Origin: TMED27 sp964350695
GTDB lineage: Bacteria; Pseudomonadota; Alphaproteobacteria; Micavibrionales; Micavibrionaceae
Assembly (NCBI GenBank): GCA_964350695.1
Contig: CAYGKM010000006.1
Location: 73,902 to 137,901 of the forward strand
Length of the DNA: 64,000 bases
Direction: 5' to 3'
Positions 33,069 to 40,440 of this stretch are shown one piece after another (position 1 is the first letter of the stretch; each line of letters opens with the position of its first letter). The translations under genes were made by a program, and so were the position numbers. The notes under the pieces are model-generated. The model had not been told where the DNA came from and did not search any database. It saw only the letters and a list, made by a program, of their open reading frames with translations.

Positions 33069-33731
33069 ATGAAAAATACTGAGCCCACAGCACAAAACAG
33101 TGCATTTATAGCCCAATATGGCGCGGCAGCGAAGGTTGTCGCGCAAACGGCAGCTTATGCTGTGGTCTCCGCACAAGAACTCTCTGGTAATGACAGAGAA
33201 ATTCTTTTTTCTGGAATGATAGATCTTGCTACATTTGCCCATTTTTATGATGACGAACACAGTAAAAACCCTGAAGCAGATCCTGCAACATTACTACAAT
33301 CTGCAGCTAAAGCCTGTTACGAGCGCACGCAAGCACATCTCACAGCTGTAAGGGCCGAGCAGGATGCGCGCGCAACAACAATGTCTCCATTGCAAAAAAT
33401 GGCGGCCGGCGTTTTTAGCGCTCTCATAGGCGCAACCGCAATACTGGGCGTTGTTCCCAGTTTACAAAACAAGTTTGTGAACGCAATTCACGCAGATGAT
33501 GGCTTCGTAAGCGAAGTGGCTTTGGGGATAGCTCAGCGCACTCCCGGCAACGATATCCTTCAGTTTAATCAATTTGCATGGTTAGAGCGCGAAAGCGTGA
33601 AAAATTGTGTGGCCAATAGTGATGGTGTGCCCGTATTTGACACGCCTGAAGATGCTATCAATCTTAATGGGGACTGTTTAGAGGAAGGCCTAGGCCTTCC
33701 AAAGTACTCACTCCTCCCCAATTTCGAATAA
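33069..33731 (+). CDS. hypothetical protein with one membrane segment
   Basis: A 220-residue protein of unknown family. Residues 1-100 are Ala-rich and helical (YGAAAKVVAQTAAYAVVSAQE, AAKACYERTQAHL). A hydrophobic segment at about 117-135 (MAAGVFSALIGATAILGVV) may span the membrane, leaving a C-terminal domain with two Cys (VKNCVANS, GDCLEEG). It sits on the plus strand between mtaB and dapF, divergent from mtaB with a 76-bp gap. The DNA near its end contains a perfect 18-bp palindrome at 33683-33700. Function cannot be inferred. Confidence 0.65.
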   Translation: MKNTEPTAQNSAFIAQYGAAAKVVAQTAAYAVVSAQELSGNDREILFSGMIDLATFAHFYDDEHSKNPEADPATLLQSAAKACYERTQAHLTAVRAEQDARATTMSPLQKMAAGVFSALIGATAILGVVPSLQNKFVNAIHADDGFVSEVALGIAQRTPGNDILQFNQFAWLERESVKNCVANSDGVPVFDTPEDAINLNGDCLEEGLGLPKYSLLPNFE

Positions 33732-33763
33732 ACGCCCCTCAAACATAATAGGACAATGCCTAG

Positions 33764-34369
33764 CTAAGGCAGCATAAAGATTGGCTTAATAATGTCCTTG
33801 TCATGTAAAATTTCCGCCGCTTCATAAATAGGGAAAGCGGCAAACCACCATATTGCATCAAAAAAGCCCTTATTCAGAAATTTGGGAACAACCTGCACTG
33901 TAGCGGGGGCATTATAAAGACTAAAATTTGGAATTAAACGCGGCGTTTTCGCGACATAAGCATCATATTCTTTTCCGAAGGTTTCACGCAGGAAGACTTC
34001 TTCGCGAGCAATCAGAAAATGGTACATCACAACGAAGGCAATTGGCAGGGCGATTATCACCACAATATGGCCTGAGATGAGTGCTATCCCTGTCATGCCG
34101 AGCAAAGAAAAGAAATATAGTGGGTTACGCACGATTGAAAACGCACCATGGGTAATTAATTTCGTATTCTTATGGCCGCCCAAAAACGCCGTAGAATAAA
34201 GCCGCCCAAGCGCGCAGAAGGCTACAAAAAAATACCCTAAAAACTCGATAGACTCATGCATAACCGTTTCATAGCCGATCAAGCTTTTGGTGAAGAATGC
34301 TATTACAAGTGCGATGATAACGAGAAACTTAGAATCTCTGATACGGGATTTGTTTAGGTTTTTGGCCAT
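33764..34369 (-). CDS. isoprenylcysteine carboxyl methyltransferase-like (ICMT/PEMT) membrane protein
   Basis: A 201-residue membrane protein with about four hydrophobic segments. It carries the C-terminal SAM-binding signature of the ICMT/PEMT family: HGAFSIVRNPLYFFSLLGM, then AREEVFLRETFGKEYDAYVAKTPRLIP, with the conserved Arg-Asn-Pro, the Glu pair and the Arg-x-x-Pro. Bacterial members methylate membrane lipids or small molecules; the substrate here is unknown. About 40 residues after the signature are an unusual tail. It lies 35 bp downstream of dapF on the same strand. Confidence 0.82.
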   Translation of the reverse strand: MAKNLNKSRIRDSKFLVIIALVIAFFTKSLIGYETVMHESIEFLGYFFVAFCALGRLYSTAFLGGHKNTKLITHGAFSIVRNPLYFFSLLGMTGIALISGHIVVIIALPIAFVVMYHFLIAREEVFLRETFGKEYDAYVAKTPRLIPNFSLYNAPATVQVVPKFLNKGFFDAIWWFAAFPIYEAAEILHDKDIIKPIFMLP

Positions 34370-34404
34370 GCGGAAGCTTTCCTATTATTAAACAGGAATC
34401 AGAT

Positions 34405-35220
34405 TTACGCCTTTTCTAACTCACCGTCAAACACATAGGCGACAGGGCCGGTCATGTAGACGCGGTTATCGGCCTCGCGCCATTCGATGAAAAGCGAGCC
34501 GCCATTGAGGATGATTTCAACTTTGCGCCCATCAATAAGTTCGCGGCGGATAGCGGCGACGGCGACGGCGCATGCGCCTGTGCCGCAAGCAAGAGTTTCC
34601 CCTACTCCGCGTTCCCATGTACGTTGACGCAAGCGTCCGTCTTCCAAGACCTCCACAAACTCCACGTTGGTGCGCTCAGGGAAGAGTGCGTGATTCTCTA
34701 TAGTGGGGCCAATGCTATCAACCAATGCATTTTCGGCGTCCTCAACAAAGAGTACGCAATGCGGATTACCCATGTTTACAGCGACAGCAGGATTAAGCGA
34801 GCCTTCGGATAGCTCCAGCATCAGCGTGTCGCGCTCCTCGGAGAGCGGGATTTGTGCCCAGTCCAGTTTTGGCGCGCCCATATCGACGGTTATCATATCA
34901 TTTTCTGCGCGTATGCAGGTTAGCATGCCGCCGAGCGTTTCGACTGTGCAGGCATCACTGCCGCGCTCGCGCATTACAATATCCGCTACGCAGCGCGTTG
35001 CATTGCCGCAAGATGCGCTCTCCGAGCCATCGGCGTTGAAGAAGCGAGCGAAGATATCGGCTTTTTTAGAGGGCTCAAGCACGGTCAGCAAGTCACAGCC
35101 TATGCCGAAATTGCGGTCGCAAATGGCTTTGATGCGGGCATGCGGAAGCTCTAGCGCGCCTTCACGGGCGTCCAGAATTACGAAGTCATTTCCTAAACCG
35201 TGCATCTTCCTAAAATTCAT
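34405..35220 (-). CDS. dapF: diaminopimelate epimerase
   Basis: DapF interconverts LL- and meso-diaminopimelate for lysine and peptidoglycan synthesis. The two active-site cysteines are C71 in SASCGNATR and C212 in LACGTGACAV. MHGLGNDFVILDAR at the N-terminus is diagnostic. I start at ATG 35220 (271 residues), with AAGGA seven bases upstream. The frame stays open further upstream, but that sequence belongs to a 71-bp palindromic repeat (35238-35308) and is not part of the family. The repeat thus lies in the immediate 5' leader. Confidence 0.97.
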   Translation of the reverse strand: MNFRKMHGLGNDFVILDAREGALELPHARIKAICDRNFGIGCDLLTVLEPSKKADIFARFFNADGSESASCGNATRCVADIVMRERGSDACTVETLGGMLTCIRAENDMITVDMGAPKLDWAQIPLSEERDTLMLELSEGSLNPAVAVNMGNPHCVLFVEDAENALVDSIGPTIENHALFPERTNVEFVEVLEDGRLRQRTWERGVGETLACGTGACAVAVAAIRRELIDGRKVEIILNGGSLFIEWREADNRVYMTGPVAYVFDGELEKA

Positions 35221-35237
35221 ATTCATATCCTTCTTAT

Positions 35238-35308
35238 CGTCTTTGCGAGGAAGCCTTAGGCTGACGCGGCAACCCAAGTAGATTGCTTCACATTCGTTCG
35301 CAATGACG
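35238..35308. repeat. 71-bp palindromic repeat, copy A
   Basis: Begins CGTCTTTGCGAGGA and ends TTCGCAATGACG; the ends are inverted repeats of each other (CGTCwTTGCGA against TCGCAATGACG). The centre has GACGCGGCAA and GATTGC. The same outline and exactly the same length occur at 45704-45774. It resembles widely distributed small palindromic elements that carry the CGTCATTGCGAG end sequence. Located between the dapF start and the ffh promoter. Confidence 0.8.
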
Positions 35309-35325
35309 GTTTAAGCATTAATTCC

Positions 35326-35354
35326 TTGACAATATAGAGGCTTTCTCATATTTT
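35326..35354 (+). promoter_or_regulatory. sigma-70-type promoter for ffh
   Basis: TTGACA (35326-35331), 17 bases, TATTTT (35349-35354). A start near 35361 gives a leader of about 100 nt containing the hairpin at 35406-35433. Confidence 0.5.
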
Positions 35355-35405
35355 CCCATCAAATTCCACTGATATTTCGTTTTGAAGTCAGTGCTTAACG
35401 GTACC

Positions 35406-35433
35406 CCCCAGTCGGCGCGAACGCTCACTGGGG
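35406..35433 (+). promoter_or_regulatory. leader hairpin upstream of ffh
   Basis: CCCCAGT (35406-35412) pairs with ACTGGGG (35427-35433) across 14 nt, about 30 nt before the ffh start codon. No T-tract follows. Possible mRNA stability or translation element; function unknown. Confidence 0.4.
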
Positions 35434-35463
35434 TTAAATTAATTTGTGAGATAAGCGTTTTAT

Positions 35464-37032
35464 ATGTTTGAATCCTTAAGTGATAAGCTAGGCGGCGTAT
35501 TCGACAAACTCAGAGGTAAAGCCTCTTTGAGCGAGAATGACGTGATGGCGGTGAGCCGCGAAATCCGCATTGCGTTGCTTGAGGCTGATGTGGCCTTGCC
35601 CGTTGTTAAAGGCTTCATATCCTCCATTAAAGATAAAGCCGTTGGTGAGAAAGTCATCAAGGGCGTGAACCCCGCGCAGCAGATCATCAAGATTGTTCAT
35701 GATGAGCTTGTGGTGATGTTGGGGAGTGAAGCCGATGCGCTTAAATTCTCCTCCCCGCCGAGCGTGTATCTTATGGTGGGTTTGCAGGGTTCCGGTAAAA
35801 CGACATCGACCGCGAAGATAGCGCGGATGCTTACCGAGAAGCAAAACAAGAAGGTCTTGATGGCCTCCTTGGACGTTTACCGCCCTGCGGCGCAAGAGCA
35901 GTTGAAACAGCTTGGTGAGCAAACAGGCGTTGCGACGCTTGATATTGTTGAAGGGCAAAAGCCGCTCGAGATTGCCAAGCGTGCGCTTGAAACCGCGCGT
36001 AAAGAAGGTTTTGACCTTGTGATGCTGGATACGGCGGGTCGCTTGTCTATTGATGAAGAGTTGATGGCCGAGGCCGCAGCGATCCAAAAAGCTACCAATC
36101 CGATTGAGACTTTGCTTGTGGCCGATGCCATGACAGGGCAAGACGCAGTGCAAACAGCGAAAGCCTTTGACGAGCGCGTTGGCCTTTCAGGGATTATGCT
36201 GACCCGCGTAGACGGCGATGCGCGCGGCGGCGCGGCGATGTCTATGAAGGCCGTGACAGGCAAGCCTGTTAAACTTGTGGGTGTCGGCGAAAAGTGGAAC
36301 GAGATTGAAACGTTCCATCCTGAGCGTATTGCGGGCCGCATTCTGGGCATGGGCGATGTTGTATCTTTGGTGGAAAAAGCCGTTGAGACTGTGGATGCGG
36401 CGGACGCCGAGAAAATGGCAGCTAAGTTCAAAAAAGGTCAATTTGATTTTAATGACCTTCTATCGCAGATGCAGCAGATGAAGAAGATGGGCGGTATGGG
36501 CGCAATGATGAAGATGATGCCCGGCCTTGGAAAGATGGCGGGTGCATTGGATGAAGCGGGCTTGGATGACGGCTTTATGAAGCGTCAGGAAGCCATGATC
36601 CAGTCCATGACCAGGGAAGAGCGCGAGAAACCAGACCTGCTCAACATGAAGCGCAAGCAGCGCATTGCCGCAGGTTCGGGGACAAGCGTGCAGGATTTGA
36701 ATAAGCTTGTGAAGCAGCAAAAGCAAATGGCCGGCATGATGAAAAAGATGAAGAAAATGGGCATGGGCGGCATGATGAAACAAATGAAGGGCCTGATGGG
36801 CGGCAAAGGCGATGAGCTTGAGCTTATGGCGCAGTCCATGGACCCGGATGGGCTTGGCGCAGATATGGCGGGCGCAGGCGATGGCGGCGCGCTGGGGCCG
36901 AATCCGTTTGCGGGCGGCGGCAACCCATTTGCAGGATTAGGCGGCGCGGGCGGCGGATTGCCCGGCCTCGGGAATATGAGCGGCATGCCCTCTCATGGCG
37001 GAACCAAGAAGAACCGCAAAAAGAAGAAGTAA
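35464..37032 (+). CDS. ffh: signal recognition particle protein Ffh
   Basis: Ffh binds 4.5S RNA and signal sequences and delivers ribosomes to FtsY. The N domain is followed by the GTPase with GLQGSGKTTSTAKIA (about 107-121), LDVYRPAAQEQL, LDTAGRLSID and TRVDGDARGGAA. The Met-rich M domain covers about 325-440. At 522 residues it is about 70 longer than usual, with a tail rich in Gly, Met, Asn and Pro (GGGNPFAGLGGAGGG) ending in a Lys/Arg cluster. The first gene of an ffh-rpsP-rimM-trmD-rplS run. Confidence 0.97.
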   Translation: MFESLSDKLGGVFDKLRGKASLSENDVMAVSREIRIALLEADVALPVVKGFISSIKDKAVGEKVIKGVNPAQQIIKIVHDELVVMLGSEADALKFSSPPSVYLMVGLQGSGKTTSTAKIARMLTEKQNKKVLMASLDVYRPAAQEQLKQLGEQTGVATLDIVEGQKPLEIAKRALETARKEGFDLVMLDTAGRLSIDEELMAEAAAIQKATNPIETLLVADAMTGQDAVQTAKAFDERVGLSGIMLTRVDGDARGGAAMSMKAVTGKPVKLVGVGEKWNEIETFHPERIAGRILGMGDVVSLVEKAVETVDAADAEKMAAKFKKGQFDFNDLLSQMQQMKKMGGMGAMMKMMPGLGKMAGALDEAGLDDGFMKRQEAMIQSMTREEREKPDLLNMKRKQRIAAGSGTSVQDLNKLVKQQKQMAGMMKKMKKMGMGGMMKQMKGLMGGKGDELELMAQSMDPDGLGADMAGAGDGGALGPNPFAGGGNPFAGLGGAGGGLPGLGNMSGMPSHGGTKKNRKKKK

Positions 37033-37078
37033 GTTTTAACCAAAATTTGTAAGAACCATTAAATAAGGAGAAACTAAA

Positions 37079-37633
37079 ATGGCACTAGCAATGAGACTAT
37101 CAAGAGGCGGACGCAAAGGCCGTCCATTCTACCGCATCGTTGTAGCGGATAAGCGCATGCCGCGCGACGGTCGCTATATCGAGAAACTGGGTACATATAA
37201 CCCGCTTTTGGACGATAATAACGAGCAGCGCGTGCAGCTTGTTGAAGACCGCATCAAATATTGGCTTGGTGAAGGCGCACAGCCTTCAGAGCGCGTAGCT
37301 ATCCTTTTGGGTAAAGCGGGCTTGGCAGCGATGCCCGAGCAGACCAACCGTCCGAACAAAGCCAAGCCTTCAGAGAAAACTTTGCTTAAGATTTCAGACA
37401 AAAAAGAGAAGCAGGCTAACGCTGCTGAAGCTGCGCAAGCCGCCGCTGAAGAAGCAAAAGCGAATGCTGCTGCGGAAGCGGAAGCTGCGAAGGCTGCTGA
37501 AGCCGAAGCCGCAGCCGCCCCCGCGGAAGAAGCGCCCGCTCCTGAAACTGCTGCGGATGCTCCTGCTGAAGAGCCTAAAGCTGAAGACACTGCTGCGGAA
37601 GCGCCTGCAAAAGAAGAGAAAAAGGAAGACTAA
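37079..37633 (+). CDS. rpsP: 30S ribosomal protein S16 with long Ala/Glu-rich tail
   Basis: The first 80 residues are a standard S16: MRLSRGGRKGRPFYRIVVAD, PRDGRYIEKLGTYNPL, VQLVEDRIKYWLGEGAQPSERV. Beyond about residue 95 the protein continues for 90 residues of Ala, Glu, Pro and Lys without fold-like pattern, doubling the usual length. Similar, shorter tails occur in other alphaproteobacteria. AAGGAGA precedes the ATG. It is followed after 9 bp by rimM, whose product acts on 30S maturation around S19. Confidence 0.97.
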   Translation: MALAMRLSRGGRKGRPFYRIVVADKRMPRDGRYIEKLGTYNPLLDDNNEQRVQLVEDRIKYWLGEGAQPSERVAILLGKAGLAAMPEQTNRPNKAKPSEKTLLKISDKKEKQANAAEAAQAAAEEAKANAAAEAEAAKAAEAEAAAAPAEEAPAPETAADAPAEEPKAEDTAAEAPAKEEKKED

Positions 37634-37642
37634 TTTCTTTTC

Positions 37643-38140
37643 ATGGATAAATCACTTCACCAACCCTCGAAACGTGTATGTTTGGGCCGCATTGCAGCCC
37701 CGCACGGTATTAAGGGGTTGGTGAAAATCCTTCCTTACGGGGAAGATCCTTTTTTAATCGAACTTGTTTCCGAATATAAAATCACGCTTAAAAACCCGAT
37801 GGGCAAATATATGCTCGCGGCGATTGAAGGCGTGGATGATCGCAACGCTTCCGAAGCCCTTACGGGGACGGAGCTTTATATTGATCGCGACCAGCTTCCG
37901 GAGATTGATGAAGACGGCACATTTTATATCGAAGATTTAAAAGGCATGAAGGCCGTTGATGAAGACGGAAATGAAATCGGCTTTATTAAATCCGTCGATA
38001 ATTACGGCGCAGGAGATTTGCTGGAGGTTCAACCTAAATCAGGTGAGAGTTTTTATGTGCCGTTTGATGATGAATATGTCGGCGACATCGACGAGGCCGT
38101 GACACTTAAGAATTATTCGAACCTCGTAGAGGCATCGTAA
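37643..38140 (+). CDS. rimM: 16S rRNA processing protein RimM
   Basis: RimM assists late 30S assembly. The 165-residue protein has the N-terminal RimM domain (CLGRIAAPHGIKGLVKILPY) and the PRC-barrel-like C-terminal domain (YIEDLKGMKAVDEDGNEIGFIKSV, then VPFDDEYVGDID). Normal length. The 3' end overlaps an opposing hypothetical gene by 28 bp. In most bacteria trmD follows directly; here the opposing gene intervenes and trmD starts about 800 bp later. Confidence 0.95.
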   Translation: MDKSLHQPSKRVCLGRIAAPHGIKGLVKILPYGEDPFLIELVSEYKITLKNPMGKYMLAAIEGVDDRNASEALTGTELYIDRDQLPEIDEDGTFYIEDLKGMKAVDEDGNEIGFIKSVDNYGAGDLLEVQPKSGESFYVPFDDEYVGDIDEAVTLKNYSNLVEAS

Positions 38141-38880
38141 TCCCCTCTTGGCGGGTTCACCATTTCACTCGCAATCACGGCTCTTAACATTCCCCAATCT
38201 TCTGAGTTTAGATCTTCACACGCTCTCATTGTTTTTGCATGCGACGGGCCAAACAACCTTGAAAGCGCGCTTTGGCTTTGGACTTTTTCTTGTGTTTCAG
38301 CAAAAAAATTATCGAAACGGGCGTTTATAGGATCGGACGGCTCAGTGGCTGCCGCGATGGCCTCTCCCAGCTCTAAGATGCGCCCTACCCGAGAGGAATG
38401 CTTTTGAAATTCTGGCCATTTACTTGCCCAGTCATTGACCATCCCGCTCGCGGGGCGCGCGCCTTTTAACTTATAATTCCGCCCATCGAAAAAGTCAGTG
38501 TCCTGAAAATCAAAGCCTTTGGTTTGGCGCATAAGATGTGCGATATCTGATCTTAAAGGAAGATACAAAGGCTGATGCCCTATTTCCGATTCCATGATCG
38601 GAACTTGATTTTCACCAACAATATAACGTAATTCGCCTGAATTGTGACCGCTCGTGATCCTCACTGGATTTTCTTCGGGGTCTAATATAAGGGGTCTGTA
38701 GTCCAGAAAACTTAAGGGTGCGGGTGCGTATATGTCATTGATACCACGATAAGCTTGCACGTATTCCACATAAAACCCCGCGCATTCACGCAAAGTAGAC
38801 GGGCGCTCAGCAGGCTCTGGGCCTAAAGCGGCGGCATCAAACCCCATAAGGGGCGCTTTCGGGCCATCGTCTGCTGGCAT
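38113..38880 (-). CDS. hypothetical protein inserted between rimM and trmD
   Basis: A 255-residue soluble protein I do not recognise. The N-terminus is acidic and Pro/Ala-rich. The middle (ECAGFYVEYVQAYRGIND, DYRPLILDPEENPVRI, GENQVPIMESEIGHQPLYLPL) looks folded, and the C-terminal third is helical. No signal peptide or membrane segment. It is transcribed against the ribosomal operon, overlaps the rimM end by 28 bp and starts 56 bp from the trmD start, so it splits a normally continuous operon. Its own promoter would have to lie in the short gap shared with trmD. Confidence 0.75.
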   Translation of the reverse strand: MPADDGPKAPLMGFDAAALGPEPAERPSTLRECAGFYVEYVQAYRGINDIYAPAPLSFLDYRPLILDPEENPVRITSGHNSGELRYIVGENQVPIMESEIGHQPLYLPLRSDIAHLMRQTKGFDFQDTDFFDGRNYKLKGARPASGMVNDWASKWPEFQKHSSRVGRILELGEAIAAATEPSDPINARFDNFFAETQEKVQSQSALSRLFGPSHAKTMRACEDLNSEDWGMLRAVIASEMVNPPRGDYDASTRFE

Positions 38881-38936
38881 ATTTATATTCCCTGTGTATA
38901 CTCGTTTCGCATATTCAATATACGAAATATAAAATT

Positions 38937-39638
38937 ATGTCAAACAAAAGCCCTTCGTGGCACGTTCATATTCTTACTCTTTTTCCCGAAATGTTTCCGG
39001 GATCTCTGGGGCAATCCTTAAGCGGGCGCGCCCTTGAAAATAGTATATGGGATTTTGATACCACGAATATTAGAGATTTCGCAACGAACACGCATAAAAG
39101 TGTTGATGACACGCCCTATGGCGGCGGCGCAGGGATGGTGATGCGGGCGGATGTTATTGAGGCCGCCCTGCTCTCGATCCCTAAACCCGGGCGTAAAATC
39201 TATCTCTCGCCGCGCGGGAAACCGCTGACGCAACACTTGGTGAAGGAATTGTCGGCTACGCCTGATATCACTTTGCTCTGCGGACGCTATGAAGGTGTGG
39301 ATCAAAGGGTTTTGGATGCTTATGAGTTTGAAGAAATTTCGATCGGCGATTATGTGCTTTCGGGCGGGGAACCTGCGGCGCTTATCTTGATGGATGCGTG
39401 CATTCGCCTCCTGCCCGGTGTGATGGGCAATGATGATACACCATTGGAAGAGAGCTTTTCGAATGGCTTGCTTGAATATCCCCACTATACGCGGCCTGCA
39501 GAGTGGGTGTCGGCGGATCAGACGGTGCATAGCGTTCCGGATGTATTGCAATCGGGCAATCATGCAAAAATAGATTTATGGCGCGGTGAGCAATCATTGG
39601 ATCTGACTAAAAAAAGACGGCCTGATTTGTTGAAATAA
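38937..39638 (+). CDS. trmD: tRNA (guanine-N1)-methyltransferase
   Basis: TrmD methylates G37 of tRNAs. The N-terminal SPOUT domain shows ILTLFPEMFPG, DDTPYGGGAGMVM, LLCGRYEGVDQRVLD and ISIGDYVLSGGEPAA, which form the trefoil knot and SAM site. The catalytic Asp sits in the linker LEESFSNGLLEYPHYTRP. At 233 residues it is normal. Because the gene before it runs the other way, trmD needs its own promoter or long readthrough from ffh-rpsP-rimM. Confidence 0.97.
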   Translation: MSNKSPSWHVHILTLFPEMFPGSLGQSLSGRALENSIWDFDTTNIRDFATNTHKSVDDTPYGGGAGMVMRADVIEAALLSIPKPGRKIYLSPRGKPLTQHLVKELSATPDITLLCGRYEGVDQRVLDAYEFEEISIGDYVLSGGEPAALILMDACIRLLPGVMGNDDTPLEESFSNGLLEYPHYTRPAEWVSADQTVHSVPDVLQSGNHAKIDLWRGEQSLDLTKKRRPDLLK

Positions 39639-39698
39639 TGCTTGCAAAAAGCGGGTTATGGGCATATAAACTCCGCAAAAGATAAACAAGCCGCCTCT

Positions 39699-39715
39699 GG
39701 AGCCTTTGTGGCTCC
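39699..39715 (+). promoter_or_regulatory. hairpin in the rplS leader
   Basis: GGAGCC (39699-39704) and GGCTCC (39710-39715) form a tight stem with a TTTGT loop in the 112-bp trmD-rplS gap. An outer pairing of AAGCCG (39689-39694) with GGGCTT further downstream is also possible. It could be a ribosomal-protein leader or a partial terminator; weakly supported. Confidence 0.35.
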
Positions 39716-39750
39716 TTTGATTTTCGGGCTTTGATAAAGGACTTAAAGAC

Positions 39751-40374
39751 ATGAATACATTGCAAAAATTTGAAGCCAAAACATTGGCTAAACTTCAGGA
39801 AGACAAATCTATTCCTGAGTTCTCCCCCGGTGACACAATTAAGGTGAACGTGCGCGTTAAAGAAGGCACACGTGAGCGTATTCAGGCGTATGAAGGCGTA
39901 TGTATTGCGCGCTCCGGCTCCGGTGTGAATGCGAATTTCTGCGTGCGTAAGATTTCTTACGGCGAAGGCGTTGAGCGTGTGTTCCCGCTTTGGAGTTCAC
40001 GTATCGATAGCATCGAAGTGATCCGTAAGGGCGCTGTGCGCCGCGCTAAACTTTACTATCTTCGTGATCGTCGCGGTAAATCTGCACGTATTACTGAGCG
40101 TACAACCGGTCACGGCTTTGACCTTACTGTTGATGAAACAGTTGAAGCGATGACACAGACACAAAAACGTGCGATGAAAAAAGCGGAAAAAGACGCGAAA
40201 CGCGCTGAAGCCCGCAAGGAAAATGAAGCGTCTACAGCCGCGAAAAAAGCGGCTAAGGATGCAGAAAAAGCAGCTGAAAAAGCAGCAGCAGATGCGGAAG
40301 CAGCCGCAGCGGCAGCAGCTCCTGCAGAGACTGAAGCTCCTGCGGAAGCCCCTGCTGAAAAAACAGAAGAGTAA
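39751..40374 (+). CDS. rplS: 50S ribosomal protein L19 with long Ala/Glu/Lys tail
   Basis: Residues 1-120 are a standard L19: FSPGDTIKVNVRVKEG, RIQAYEGVCIARSGSGVNANFCVRKISYGEGVERVFPLWS, KLYYLRDRRGKSARI. The remaining 85 residues are a charged helix-like Lys/Glu/Ala tract followed by Ala/Pro/Glu repeats. At 207 residues it is nearly twice the usual length. The tail resembles that of S16 in composition. It ends the operon; a clean terminator follows at 40395. Confidence 0.97.
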   Translation: MNTLQKFEAKTLAKLQEDKSIPEFSPGDTIKVNVRVKEGTRERIQAYEGVCIARSGSGVNANFCVRKISYGEGVERVFPLWSSRIDSIEVIRKGAVRRAKLYYLRDRRGKSARITERTTGHGFDLTVDETVEAMTQTQKRAMKKAEKDAKRAEARKENEASTAAKKAAKDAEKAAEKAAADAEAAAAAAAPAETEAPAEAPAEKTEE

Positions 40375-40394
40375 ATCTCTTAAACCATATTTTC

Positions 40395-40421
40395 AAAAAG
40401 GGGCTTTATCGGCCCCTTTTT
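40395..40421 (+). terminator. rho-independent terminator after rplS
   Basis: AAAAAGGGGC (40395-40404) and GCCCCTTTTT (40412-40421) form a perfect 10-bp stem with a 7-nt loop; T residues close the right arm. Confidence 0.92.
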
Positions 40422-40440
40422 ATTTGGATATATTACGATC

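Noticed and set aside
37174..37590. Long Ala/Ser-rich open frame antisense to rpsP
   Set aside because: It is the mirror of the Ala/Glu tail of S16, a product of codon bias rather than a gene.
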